This document shows positions 1-8,440 of a DNA stretch of 64,000 nucleotides, one piece after another. The first letter of the stretch is position 1; each line of letters starts with the position of its first letter. Under the pieces are notes generated by a model. It was not told the DNA's origin. It saw only the letters and a list, made by a program, of their open reading frames with translations, and did no database searches. The stretch spans positions 1 through 64,000 of the forward strand of contig NZ_CABHYG010000020.1 in assembly GCF_902170785.1 (NCBI RefSeq), given 5' to 3'. This DNA comes from Yersinia proxima. GTDB lineage: Bacteria; Pseudomonadota; Gammaproteobacteria; Enterobacterales; Enterobacteriaceae. The translations under genes were made by a program, and so were the position numbers.

Positions 1-32
1 GCCTTCCCGCAACTCGAATTATTTAGGGTATA
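1..32. repeat. ERIC element, end fragment at window edge
   Basis: The first 32 bases match the terminal part of an enterobacterial repetitive intergenic consensus (ERIC) element: a CCTTCC block, an AACTCGAATTATTTAGGG block and a TATA end. The same end is seen in full in the copy at 26811-26937. The rest of the element lies before the window. It sits about 80 bp upstream of serB. Confidence 0.8.
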
Positions 33-112
33 TGTTGCCAGAAGCCAGGGCGATAGGATAGCTTGATGCGTCCTTTTGTCTGCCTTTACCCCGTTTTCTA
101 CAGGAGTCATTC

Positions 113-1093
113 ATGTCTAATAGTCTGACCTATTGCGATCTTCCCGCGGAGATCTACCAATGGCCGGGTCTACCACTTTCACTCAGTGGCGATGAAGTTA
201 TGCCGCTGGATTATCGGGCTGGTCATACAGGTTGGCTGTTGTACGGCAGAAAACTGGATAAAAAGCGTATTACTGATTTTCAACGCCAGCTGGGCGCGGC
301 AATGGTCATTGTCTCCGCCTGGTGTGTGGAAGATTATCAAGTTATCCGTCTGGCGGGCAGCTTGACTCCGCGAATTAAAACGCTGGCCGATGAAAGCGGG
401 CTGGATGTGGCCCCATTGGGTGCGATCCCACATCTGCGTACGCCGGGCTTGTTAGTGATGGACATGGATTCCACGGCTATCCAAATTGAATGTATTGATG
501 AGATTGCCAAGTTGGCGGGTGTCGGTGAAGAGGTGGCGGCAGTCACTGAGCGCGCCATGCAAGGTGAGTTGGATTTCTCCGCCAGTTTGCGCCAGCGCGT
601 GGCAACCCTAAAAGGGGCCGATGCCAATATCCTCAAACAAGTGCGTGATGAATTGCCATTGATGCCAGGGCTGACCAGTTTAGTGCGCAAACTTCAAGCG
701 TTGGACTGGCATGTGGCGATTGCTTCCGGTGGCTTTACCTATTATGCCGAATATCTACGTGACAAATTGCGGCTGGTTGAAGTGGCTGCCAATGAGTTGG
801 AAATCAAAGACGGCAAACTGACCGGTAAAGTGCTGGGGCCGATTGTCGATGCACAATACAAGGCTGATACGCTGCTCAAACTGGCTGAAAAACTGAATAT
901 CCCGGTAGCGCAAACCGTGGCAATTGGCGATGGTGCCAATGATCTGAAAATGATGCAGGTTGCCGGCCTGGGGCTGGCTTTCCACGCCAAACCTAAAGTT
1001 TATGCCAAAGCAAAAGTGGCTATCCGCCACGGCGATTTGCTGAGTGTGCTGTGTATCCTCACCGGTAGTTTAAAACATGAAAGTGCGCAGTAG
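113..1093 (+). CDS. serB: phosphoserine phosphatase SerB
   Basis: SerB removes the phosphate from L-phosphoserine, the last step of serine synthesis in the cytoplasm. The 326 residues are close to the usual enterobacterial length (about 322). The HAD motif I DMDSTAIQIE lies near residue 118, with the nucleophile Asp and the acid/base Asp two residues later. The motif with GDGAND near residue 272 supplies the metal-binding Asp. The N-terminal ~100 residues form the ACT-like regulatory part of this family. The ATG is preceded by AGGAG at good spacing. It is followed after 27 bp by radA and then nadR, the order found in E. coli. Confidence 0.97.
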   Translation: MSNSLTYCDLPAEIYQWPGLPLSLSGDEVMPLDYRAGHTGWLLYGRKLDKKRITDFQRQLGAAMVIVSAWCVEDYQVIRLAGSLTPRIKTLADESGLDVAPLGAIPHLRTPGLLVMDMDSTAIQIECIDEIAKLAGVGEEVAAVTERAMQGELDFSASLRQRVATLKGADANILKQVRDELPLMPGLTSLVRKLQALDWHVAIASGGFTYYAEYLRDKLRLVEVAANELEIKDGKLTGKVLGPIVDAQYKADTLLKLAEKLNIPVAQTVAIGDGANDLKMMQVAGLGLAFHAKPKVYAKAKVAIRHGDLLSVLCILTGSLKHESAQ

Positions 1094-1120
1094 CTGTTGG
1101 TTATTTGATTGAGGTGAAAT

Positions 1121-2503
1121 GTGGCTAAAGCACCAAAACGAGCTTTTGTCTGTAATGAATGTGGGGCTGATTACCCGCGCTGGCAGGGGCAATGCAGCGC
1201 CTGTAATGCCTGGAATACTATCACCGAGATTCGGCTAGCTGCCGCGACATCATCGACCCGTAATGAGCGTTTTGGCGGCTATGCCGGTGATGCTGGTGTC
1301 AGCCGGGTTCAGAAATTATCCGACATCAGTTTGGAAGAGTTACCGCGCTTTTCAACCGGCTTCCTTGAATTTGATCGGGTGCTGGGCGGCGGTGTGGTGC
1401 CGGGCAGTGCCATTCTTATCGGCGGCAACCCCGGTGCGGGGAAAAGTACCCTGCTGTTGCAAACGCTTTGTAAATTGTCCGAAAACATGAAAACCCTGTA
1501 TGTCACTGGCGAAGAGTCACTGCAACAGGTCGCGATGCGCGCGCATCGTTTGGGATTACCCACTGCGGGCCTGAACATGCTGTCGGAAACCAGTATTGAG
1601 CAGATTTGCCTGATTGCCGAACAAGAACAGCCTCGGTTGATGGTGATTGACTCAATTCAGGTGATGCACATGGCGGATATCCAATCGTCGCCGGGCAGTG
1701 TGGCGCAAGTGCGTGAAACTGCGGCTTATCTCACCCGTTTTGCCAAAACCCGTGGCGTTGCCATCGTGATGGTGGGGCATGTGACCAAAGATGGTTCGCT
1801 GGCGGGGCCGAAAGTATTGGAACATTGCATCGACTGCTCGGTGATGCTCGATGGCGACGGCGACTCACGTTTTCGTACTTTGCGTAGCCACAAAAACCGC
1901 TTTGGGGCCGTCAATGAGTTGGGCGTATTTGCCATGACCGAACAGGGTCTGCGCGAGGTCAGTAATCCGTCGGCGATTTTCCTGAGCCGCGGTGATGAAG
2001 TGACCGCCGGCAGTTCAGTGATGGTGGTATGGGAAGGGACGCGTCCATTACTGGTTGAGATTCAGGCGCTGGTGGATCACTCGATGATGTCGAATCCGCG
2101 TCGGGTGGCTGTCGGGCTGGAGCAGAATCGGTTGGCCATTTTGCTGGCCGTGTTGCACCGTCACGGTGGTTTGCAGATGTCAGATCAGGACGTGTTCGTC
2201 AATGTGGTCGGTGGGGTGAAAGTGACGGAAACCAGTGCTGATCTGGCCTTGCTGATGTCGCTGGTTTCCAGTTTGCGTGACCGCCCACTGCCACAGGATT
2301 TAGTGGTGTTTGGTGAGGTCGGGCTAGCGGGTGAAATTCGCCCGGTGCCAAGTGGTCAGGAACGTATCTCCGAGGCGGCTAAGCACGGGTTTAAACGCGC
2401 TATCGTGCCTTATGCCAATATGCCGAAGAAACCATTGCCTAATATGCAGGTTTTCGGGGTCAAAAAACTGGCCGATGCACTGGCGGTGTTGGAAGATTTG
2501 TAG
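1121..2503 (+). CDS. radA: DNA repair / recombination protein RadA
   Basis: RadA is a RecA-like ATPase that helps branch migration and processing of recombination intermediates. The 460 residues show the N-terminal C4 zinc finger (CNECG, then CSAC, residues ~11-31), a Walker A motif GGNPGAGKST near residue 102, the RadA-specific KNRFG motif near residue 258 and a C-terminal Lon-protease-like domain. The start codon is GTG with GAGGTG just upstream. There is no ATG nearby in frame that would keep the zinc finger. It lies in a serB-radA-nadR array. Confidence 0.97.
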   Translation: MAKAPKRAFVCNECGADYPRWQGQCSACNAWNTITEIRLAAATSSTRNERFGGYAGDAGVSRVQKLSDISLEELPRFSTGFLEFDRVLGGGVVPGSAILIGGNPGAGKSTLLLQTLCKLSENMKTLYVTGEESLQQVAMRAHRLGLPTAGLNMLSETSIEQICLIAEQEQPRLMVIDSIQVMHMADIQSSPGSVAQVRETAAYLTRFAKTRGVAIVMVGHVTKDGSLAGPKVLEHCIDCSVMLDGDGDSRFRTLRSHKNRFGAVNELGVFAMTEQGLREVSNPSAIFLSRGDEVTAGSSVMVVWEGTRPLLVEIQALVDHSMMSNPRRVAVGLEQNRLAILLAVLHRHGGLQMSDQDVFVNVVGGVKVTETSADLALLMSLVSSLRDRPLPQDLVVFGEVGLAGEIRPVPSGQERISEAAKHGFKRAIVPYANMPKKPLPNMQVFGVKKLADALAVLEDL

Positions 2504-2548
2504 CACCTCATTTAGTCGTGTTCATCGCGCAGCATACTGTGTTATTTT

Positions 2549-2566
2549 TGTTTAGTGCGCTAAACA
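2549..2566 (+). promoter_or_regulatory. NadR-type operator in front of nadR
   Basis: A perfect palindrome TGTTTA-N6-TAAACA lies here. This is the form of the known NadR box that controls NAD synthesis genes such as nadB and pncB. The right arm ends just before the Shine-Dalgarno AAGGAGG of nadR, so a bound repressor would cover the translation-start region of the transcript's template. Autoregulation of nadR is inferred. Confidence 0.75.
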
Positions 2567-2576
2567 AGGAGGCGGT

Positions 2577-3854
2577 ATGCTGCAGTTCGACTATCTCAAA
2601 ACAGCGATTAAGCAAAAAGGCTGTACCTTACAGCAAGTGGCAGATGCCAGCGGCATGACCAAAGGTTATTTAAGCCAGTTACTCAATGATAAAATCAAAA
2701 GTCCGAGTGCACAAAAGCTAGAAGCCTTGCACCGCTACCTCGAGCTGGAGTTTCCGCGCCGTGAGAAAAAAGTCGGCGTGGTGTTTGGTAAATTTTACCC
2801 ACTGCATACCGGCCATATCTATCTCATTCAGCGTGCTTGTAGTCAGGTCGATGAACTGCACATTATCCTTTGTTACGATGAGCCACGCGATTTGGAGCTG
2901 TTTGAGAACAGTTCAATGTCACAGCAGCCGACTGTCAGTGACCGCTTGCGTTGGTTACTACAAACCTTTAAGTATCAGAAAAACATTCATATTCATTCAT
3001 TTGATGAACATGGCATTGAACCCTATCCACATGGCTGGGATGTCTGGAGCCGTGGGGTCAAAAAGTTCATGAATGAGAAGGGAATAGTGCCGAATTTCAT
3101 CTACTCCAGTGAAAGCCAGGATGCGCCACATTATCGCGAACAATTTGGTATCGAAACCATCTTGATCGACCCTGAACGCTCTTTTATGAATATCAGTGGC
3201 CGCCAGATCCGCCGCGATCCTTTCCGCTACTGGGATTATATTCCCACCGAAGTGAAACCGTTTTTTGTTCGCACCGTGGCGATACTGGGGGGCGAATCCA
3301 GCGGTAAATCCACGTTGGTCAATAAGTTAGCCAATATTTTCAACACCACCAGTGCGTGGGAATATGGCCGCGACTATGTTTTCTCCCACTTGGGGGGCGA
3401 TGAGATGGCGCTGCAATATTCCGATTATGACAAGATTGCATTGGGGCAAGCGCAATACGTTGATTTTGCGGTGAAATATGCCAATAAAGTTGCCTTTATT
3501 GATACCGACTTTGTTACCACGCAGGCATTTTGTAAAAAATATGAAGGGCGCGAGCATCCATTTGTCCAGGCGCTGATTGATGAATATCGCTTTGATCTGG
3601 TTATTTTGCTGGAAAATAATACGCCGTGGGTGGCTGATGGTTTGCGCAGTCTGGGCAGTGATCGTGACCGCAAATCATTCCAGAATTTACTGGAACAGAT
3701 GTTGCGCAGCAACAATATTGAATACGTCCACGTTGAGTCGGCAGACTACGACGAGCGCTTCTTGCGCTGTGTCGAACTGGTACAACAGTTATTAGCCGCC
3801 GATCTGCAAAGATTGGCCCGCCCTTCATTGCTGGCTGAAGCGCGGGAAGGATAA
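2577..3854 (+). CDS. nadR: trifunctional NAD regulator NadR (repressor / NMN adenylyltransferase / ribosylnicotinamide kinase)
   Basis: NadR represses NAD biosynthesis genes, makes NAD from NMN with weak adenylyltransferase activity, and phosphorylates ribosylnicotinamide. The 425 residues contain an N-terminal helix-turn-helix (residues ~5-55, LQQVADASGMTKGYLSQLL), the nucleotidyltransferase motif GKFYPLHTGH near residue 70, and a Walker A motif GGESSGKST near residue 240 for the kinase. Length and order match E. coli NadR (410), with a slightly longer C-terminus. AAGGAGG stands 5-6 bp before the ATG. A NadR box overlaps this leader. Confidence 0.97.
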   Translation: MLQFDYLKTAIKQKGCTLQQVADASGMTKGYLSQLLNDKIKSPSAQKLEALHRYLELEFPRREKKVGVVFGKFYPLHTGHIYLIQRACSQVDELHIILCYDEPRDLELFENSSMSQQPTVSDRLRWLLQTFKYQKNIHIHSFDEHGIEPYPHGWDVWSRGVKKFMNEKGIVPNFIYSSESQDAPHYREQFGIETILIDPERSFMNISGRQIRRDPFRYWDYIPTEVKPFFVRTVAILGGESSGKSTLVNKLANIFNTTSAWEYGRDYVFSHLGGDEMALQYSDYDKIALGQAQYVDFAVKYANKVAFIDTDFVTTQAFCKKYEGREHPFVQALIDEYRFDLVILLENNTPWVADGLRSLGSDRDRKSFQNLLEQMLRSNNIEYVHVESADYDERFLRCVELVQQLLAADLQRLARPSLLAEAREG

Positions 3855-3856
3855 TC

Positions 3857-4858
3857 TTAGTAAGCAATCACTATCTTGCCCTGCATATGCCCGCCTGCGA
3901 CTTGCGCGTGGGCAGCTTTCAGGTTTTCTACTGTCAGGCCATGCAGTGTTTCGCTCAGTGTACCTTGCAGTTTGCCCTCATCAACTAACTGGCTCACCTG
4001 TTTTAAAATCTCTCCTTGCTGGGCGATATCCGGTGTAGAGAACATGCTACGGGTGAACATAAACTCCCAATGCAGGGCGGCACTTTTCAGTTTTAACTGA
4101 TTCTGATCCAGTGGTTTTTCGTTCTCCACAATGGTGCAGATTTGCCCCAGCGGGGCGATCAGCTCGCTAATCGCAGGCCAGTGACCATCGGTGTCATTCA
4201 AGCAAAGAATATAATCAACTTTATCGATACCTTCTTTTGCTAACTGCGCTTTCAGGTCACGGTAATCCACAGTCAGGTCGGCACCGCGTTCAATACACCA
4301 GGCGGCTGATTCCGGGCGTGATGCTGTCGCAATCACTTTAACTGGGCTGCGCAAGGCGGCTAGCGGGATGGCCAAAGAACCCACTCCACCGGCACCGCCA
4401 ATAATGAGTAGAGTTTGATCCGCGCTAGCCTGCTGAATTTTCAGGTGTTCGAATAGCGCTTCCCACGCAGTGATGGCGGTTAATGGTAGCGCTGCGGCTT
4501 GCGCCCAGTTAAATGAGCACGGCTTATGGGCGGCAATACGGGCATCGACCAATTGCTGAGTAGCGTTGCTGCCAGGACGAGTGATATCGCCGGCATACCA
4601 CACTTCATCACCGGCACGGAAACCAGTCACTTTCTCACCAATACTGACAACCACACCGGCGGCATCCCAACCCAGAATGCGCGGTTGTTGCAAGCCATTC
4701 TTTTTCAGACCGCCATGTACCTTGGTATCCACCGGATTGATAGATACAGCTTTGACCTCGACCAGCAAATCAAATGGGCCGGGTGCGAGAGCATCCAGGG
4801 CGATTTCAATAAAATCAGCGGGTTGTTGCGGATTTACAGCTATAGCTTTAATTGACAT
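3857..4858 (-). CDS. zinc-type alcohol dehydrogenase-like / quinone oxidoreductase-like protein (MDR family)
   Basis: A medium-chain dehydrogenase/reductase of 333 residues, taking the ATG at 4858 that follows AGGAGTAGG. The open frame runs further upstream, but without the conserved start MSIKAIAVNPQQ. The nucleotide-binding motif GGAGGVGSLA lies near residue 155. The four-cysteine structural zinc loop of classical alcohol dehydrogenases is absent, which fits the quinone-oxidoreductase-like branch that uses NADPH. The substrate is unknown. It is divergent from the LysR regulator at 4985 with 126 bp between, so regulation by that neighbour is likely. Its 3' end is 2 bp from the end of nadR on the other strand. 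Confidence 0.85.
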   Translation of the reverse strand: MSIKAIAVNPQQPADFIEIALDALAPGPFDLLVEVKAVSINPVDTKVHGGLKKNGLQQPRILGWDAAGVVVSIGEKVTGFRAGDEVWYAGDITRPGSNATQQLVDARIAAHKPCSFNWAQAAALPLTAITAWEALFEHLKIQQASADQTLLIIGGAGGVGSLAIPLAALRSPVKVIATASRPESAAWCIERGADLTVDYRDLKAQLAKEGIDKVDYILCLNDTDGHWPAISELIAPLGQICTIVENEKPLDQNQLKLKSAALHWEFMFTRSMFSTPDIAQQGEILKQVSQLVDEGKLQGTLSETLHGLTVENLKAAHAQVAGGHMQGKIVIAY

Positions 4859-4984
4859 GATGATGTTCCTACTCCTGTTTAGCCTATTCACTGAGTCTAG
4901 ACCTATCTGATGAGAGTGATAAGATGGACAATCACTAACGCAGTGTTCGCCTGAGATAAACAATCATGTTTAAGCCTCTCAATT

Positions 4985-5896
4985 ATGTTTAAACAACTAC
5001 AGGACATGGCGCTGTTCGCCCGCGTGGCAGAATGCGGCAGCTTCACCCGCGCAGCTGCAATGGTAGGTTTGCCTAAATCGAGCGTCAGCCAGCGGATCAG
5101 TCAGTTAGAGCAAAGTTTGGGGATCCGCTTACTCACCAGAACCACTCGGCAACTGAACCTGACTTTCGCTGGCGAGCGCTATTTGGTGCATTGCCAGGAG
5201 ATGCTGCAAGCTGCCGAGCGCGCTGACCTGGCACTGCAACGCCTAAAGGATAACCCCAGCGGTCGTCTGCGCATTTCGACACCCGCAGGTCTGGGGGCCA
5301 CTTTGTTGGCGCGGCTGGCGACAGATTTTCAGCGGCAATATCCCGATGTTCTGCTGGAGGTTTTGGTGTCGGATAGCATGGTGGATTTGGTCGAGGATGG
5401 CTTTGATGTAGCGCTGCGCACTGGCAAGCCGCAGGATTCCTCGCTGATTGGCCGACGATTAGGATATGCGCCGCGCTATCTGCTGGCATCGCCTGCGTAT
5501 TTGGCACAGCATCCGCCATTGCTGCACCCACGTCAGCTCGATACCCATCGCTGTATTGCCCATCGTGCCTGGCAAGCTCTGATTTTACGTCATGAAGACG
5601 AGTTTTTTCGCTGGCAGGTTCCCGCGCTGCATGTTACCGATAATCTGTTGTATGCCCGTGAATGTGCGCTCAATGATGGGGGGATTACGTTATTGCCTGC
5701 GTTTTTAAGTCGCGAAGTGGTTGCAAACCGGCAGTTGATTGAAGTTTTGCCGCAGTGGCAGGCCGAGGGCAATGAACTCTATTTGGTCTATCCGAGCCGC
5801 AAGCTGAACTCTCCGGCACTCAGTTGCTTTATTGATGTGGTGATGGGGCATCCGGTATTTGAGGATTATATGCAGGGGCTGGAAATGCCAAGGTGA
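4985..5896 (+). CDS. LysR-family transcriptional regulator
   Basis: A 303-residue LysR-type regulator. The N-terminal winged helix-turn-helix is clear (residues ~8-65, AGERYLVH after the recognition helix SSVSQRISQLE), followed by the periplasmic-binding-protein-like effector domain. The sequence is of the AaeR/DsdC-like group with an Arg-rich hinge (LTRTTRQLNLT). It is divergent from the oxidoreductase at 3857-4858, so it probably controls that gene and itself in response to an unknown small molecule. A rho-independent hairpin follows. Confidence 0.88.
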   Translation: MFKQLQDMALFARVAECGSFTRAAAMVGLPKSSVSQRISQLEQSLGIRLLTRTTRQLNLTFAGERYLVHCQEMLQAAERADLALQRLKDNPSGRLRISTPAGLGATLLARLATDFQRQYPDVLLEVLVSDSMVDLVEDGFDVALRTGKPQDSSLIGRRLGYAPRYLLASPAYLAQHPPLLHPRQLDTHRCIAHRAWQALILRHEDEFFRWQVPALHVTDNLLYARECALNDGGITLLPAFLSREVVANRQLIEVLPQWQAEGNELYLVYPSRKLNSPALSCFIDVVMGHPVFEDYMQGLEMPR

Positions 5897-5910
5897 GCCG
5901 AATAGGCATT

Positions 5911-5936
5911 AAAAGGCCTGCAATCGCAGGCCTTTA
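5911..5936. terminator. bidirectional terminator between LysR gene and ettA
   Basis: Stem AAAGGCCTGC / GCAGGCCTTT of 10 bp with a 4-base loop lies between convergent genes. The flanking A-run and short T-run could serve both strands, though the T-run is short. Confidence 0.65.
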
Positions 5937-5970
5937 GTCGAGATAAAGTTTAAAAACGACTTTTTATTAA

Positions 5971-7638
5971 CTACTTGGTCATTTTCTTATACTTGATACG
6001 GTGTGGTTCCAGTGCTTCGGCACCCAGAGTGCGTTTTTTCCACTCTTCGTATTCAGTAAAGTTACCTTCGAAGAATTCTACTTTACCTTCATCTTGATAA
6101 TCGATGATGTGGGTAGCAATTCGGTCAAGGAACCAGCGGTCATGGGAAATAACCATGGCACAACCTGGGAATTCCAGTAAGGCGTTTTCCAGTGCGCGCA
6201 GGGTTTCGATGTCCAGATCGTTGGTCGGTTCATCGAGCAGCAACATGTTGCCGCCAACCTGTAGCAATTTGGCCAGATGGATACGGCCGCGCTCACCACC
6301 GGACAATTCGCCCACTCGTTTGCCCTGATCAATTCCTTTAAAGTTAAAACGGCCAACATAGGCACGGCTTGGAATTTCAAAGTTACCGATCTTCATGATG
6401 TCCTGGCCGCCGGAGACTTCTTCCCACACGGTTTTACTGTCATCCATGTTGTCACGGAACTGATCAACCGAGGCCAACAGTACAGTATCACCGAGTGAAA
6501 TGGTGCCGGAATCGGGTTGTTCCTGGCCTGATAACATGCGGAACAGAGTCGATTTACCCGCACCGTTCGGCCCGATAATCCCGACTATTGCGCCTTTTGG
6601 CAGCGCAAAGGTCAAGTCGTCAATCAGCACACGATCGCCGTAAGATTTGCTCAGATGCTCAACTTCCAGCACTTTGTCACCTAAGCGTGGGCCAGGTGGG
6701 ATGAACAACTCACTGGTTTCATTACGTTTTTGATATTCAACGCTGTTAAGCTCTTCAAAGCGAGCCAGACGTGCTTTACCTTTCGCCTGACGGCCTTTCG
6801 GATTCTGACGAACCCACTCCAGCTCTTTCTCAATAGATTTACGACGTGCGGCTTCAGAAGAGGCTTCCAGCGCCAGACGGGCATCTTTTTGCTCCAGCCA
6901 TGAGGAGTAGTTACCTTCCCATGGAATACCCTCACCGCGGTCGAGTTCCAGAATCCAACCCGCAACGTTATCAAGGAAGTAACGGTCATGGGTGATGGCG
7001 ACTACTGTGCCTTCGTAATCATGCAGGAAGCGCTCCAGCCAAGCCACGGATTCGGCATCCAGGTGGTTGGTCGGTTCATCCAGCAGCAGCATGTCTGGTT
7101 TTTCCAACAGTAGGCGGCAGATAGCAACACGGCGGCGTTCACCACCGGACAGGTTGGCAATTTTGGCATCCCAAGGTGGCAGACGCAGAGCATCAGCAGC
7201 ACGCTCTAACTGGTTATCCAGATTATGTCCATCATGGGATTGGATAATGGCTTCCAGCTCACCTTGCTCTTTCGCCAATTTGTCGAAATCAGCATCGGGA
7301 TCGGCATAGAGTGCATAAACTTCATCCAAACGGGTCAGGGCGCGTTTAACTTCGCCAACGGCTTCTTCAACCGACTCACGCACTGTTTGTTCAAGATTCA
7401 GTTTGGGTTCCTGTGGCAGGTAACCGATTTTGATGCCAGGTTGTGGGCGAGCTTCGCCTTCAATGTCAGTATCAATGCCCGCCATAATGCGCAGCAGGGT
7501 GGATTTACCGGAGCCGTTAAGACCCAGCACACCAATTTTTGCCCCAGGGAAGAAACTCAGGGAGATGTTTTTCAGAATATGTCGTTTCGGCGGAACTACT
7601 TTACCGACACGATGCATAGAATAGACGTATTGAGCCAC
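5971..7638 (-). CDS. ettA: energy-dependent translational throttle protein EttA (ABC-F)
   Basis: EttA binds the ribosomal E site and gates the first translocation step according to the ATP/ADP ratio. The 555 residues equal the E. coli length. Two ABC domains are present: Walker A GLNGSGKST near residue 40 with signature LSGGERRR near 165, and Walker A GPNGAGKST near 360 with signature LSGGERGR near 445. Between them is the charged linker (residues ~240-320) with arm-type sequence ARLALEASSEAARRKS typical of ABC-F proteins. No transmembrane segment is present. It was formerly called YjjK. Confidence 0.97.
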   Translation of the reverse strand: MAQYVYSMHRVGKVVPPKRHILKNISLSFFPGAKIGVLGLNGSGKSTLLRIMAGIDTDIEGEARPQPGIKIGYLPQEPKLNLEQTVRESVEEAVGEVKRALTRLDEVYALYADPDADFDKLAKEQGELEAIIQSHDGHNLDNQLERAADALRLPPWDAKIANLSGGERRRVAICRLLLEKPDMLLLDEPTNHLDAESVAWLERFLHDYEGTVVAITHDRYFLDNVAGWILELDRGEGIPWEGNYSSWLEQKDARLALEASSEAARRKSIEKELEWVRQNPKGRQAKGKARLARFEELNSVEYQKRNETSELFIPPGPRLGDKVLEVEHLSKSYGDRVLIDDLTFALPKGAIVGIIGPNGAGKSTLFRMLSGQEQPDSGTISLGDTVLLASVDQFRDNMDDSKTVWEEVSGGQDIMKIGNFEIPSRAYVGRFNFKGIDQGKRVGELSGGERGRIHLAKLLQVGGNMLLLDEPTNDLDIETLRALENALLEFPGCAMVISHDRWFLDRIATHIIDYQDEGKVEFFEGNFTEYEEWKKRTLGAEALEPHRIKYKKMTK

Positions 7639-7703
7639 GTTGCCTCAGCCTCTCTAGATCAGTTTTTATTAGGATATCTGGTGCGGAGTGTAGCCCGTTT
7701 TAC

Positions 7704-7829
7704 TATACCCGTCATCTTTCAAGTCACAGGTGTGTTGGCTACACTCAATCACCCGAATCACTGACTGATGTAAGTTCATCGGGATGACCTCCTTTGCCGC
7801 CTTCCTGTGGCTTGAAATCTATAGGGTAT
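7704..7829. repeat. ERIC-type element, full length
   Basis: A 126-bp unit starting TATACCCGTCATC and ending ATAGGGTAT, with the central palindrome around TGATGTAAGTTCATC. The length and ends match the ~127-bp ERIC family, with a divergent interior. It lies upstream of ettA (minus strand). Confidence 0.8.
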
Positions 7830-7835
7830 GGCTGA

Positions 7836-7919
7836 TGACATCTTTCAAGTCACAGGTGTGTTGGCTGCACTCAATCACCCGAATCACTTACTGATGTAAG
7901 TTCATCGGGATGAGCTCTT
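7836..7919. repeat. ERIC-type element, partial second copy
   Basis: An ~80-bp direct copy of the first two thirds of the 7704-7829 unit, starting at GACATCTTTCAAGTCACAGG and ending after the central palindrome near CATCGGGATGAG. The outer part that should carry the ATAGGGTAT end is missing. It abuts the 3' end of the hmsE gene. Confidence 0.75.
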
Positions 7920-7925
7920 TTAAGG

Positions 7926-8435
7926 CTACGGCGCGGTGACGATTATTGCTACGCGGCGGTTTTCTGCCCGACCTTTGGCTGTGCGGTTATCCGCCACCGG
8001 CTCTAGTTTACCGCGGCCACGAACCTCAATATTGGCACGTGGAATACCGATTGCGGCCAGCGTGTCTGCAACAGCGGAAGCGCGTTGGAAAGATAATTGC
8101 TGATTGTAACCATCCTCACCCATAGCATCGGTATGCCCATCAACTCGCATATGATTAATTCCGACATTGTGTAAAGCACGACCAATGTTTTGGACGGTCT
8201 GCACGCCCGATGCATTTAACTTTCTCACTTCACTGTCGAATAATACTTTATTCGCTAACCCAAACTCCCAGCCATTATCGGTTAATTTAAACCCTTGCTC
8301 TTGTAGCGCTGCAATTTGTTCAGGGGTCAGTCCTTGGTGTGGCTTGGCCTGACACCCGACTAATACCAACAAGCAAAGAGCCAAGAAACTGATCCACAGA
8401 GGATTTTTGTGATGATTATTGTTTAAACCCAGCAT
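7926..8435 (-). CDS. hmsE: OmpA-domain outer-membrane lipoprotein HmsE (YfiB-like)
   Basis: A 169-residue lipoprotein with a signal sequence ending in the lipobox LVGC (Cys near residue 29) and an OmpA-like peptidoglycan-binding domain (VDGHTDAMGEDGYN, then NRRVAI near the C-terminus). In the YfiBNR/HmsCDE system this protein sequesters the periplasmic inhibitor YfiR/HmsC and so lets the diguanylate cyclase become active. It is the last gene of the three-gene minus-strand operon, 5 bp after hmsD. The repeat cluster follows its stop. Confidence 0.85.
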   Translation of the reverse strand: MLGLNNNHHKNPLWISFLALCLLVLVGCQAKPHQGLTPEQIAALQEQGFKLTDNGWEFGLANKVLFDSEVRKLNASGVQTVQNIGRALHNVGINHMRVDGHTDAMGEDGYNQQLSFQRASAVADTLAAIGIPRANIEVRGRGKLEPVADNRTAKGRAENRRVAIIVTAP

Positions 8436-8440
8436 GTCAC

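Noticed and set aside
7225-7764. 179-codon plus-strand frame over the ettA 5' end and the repeat
   Set aside because: Antisense to ettA and then running through ERIC sequence, with no family match.
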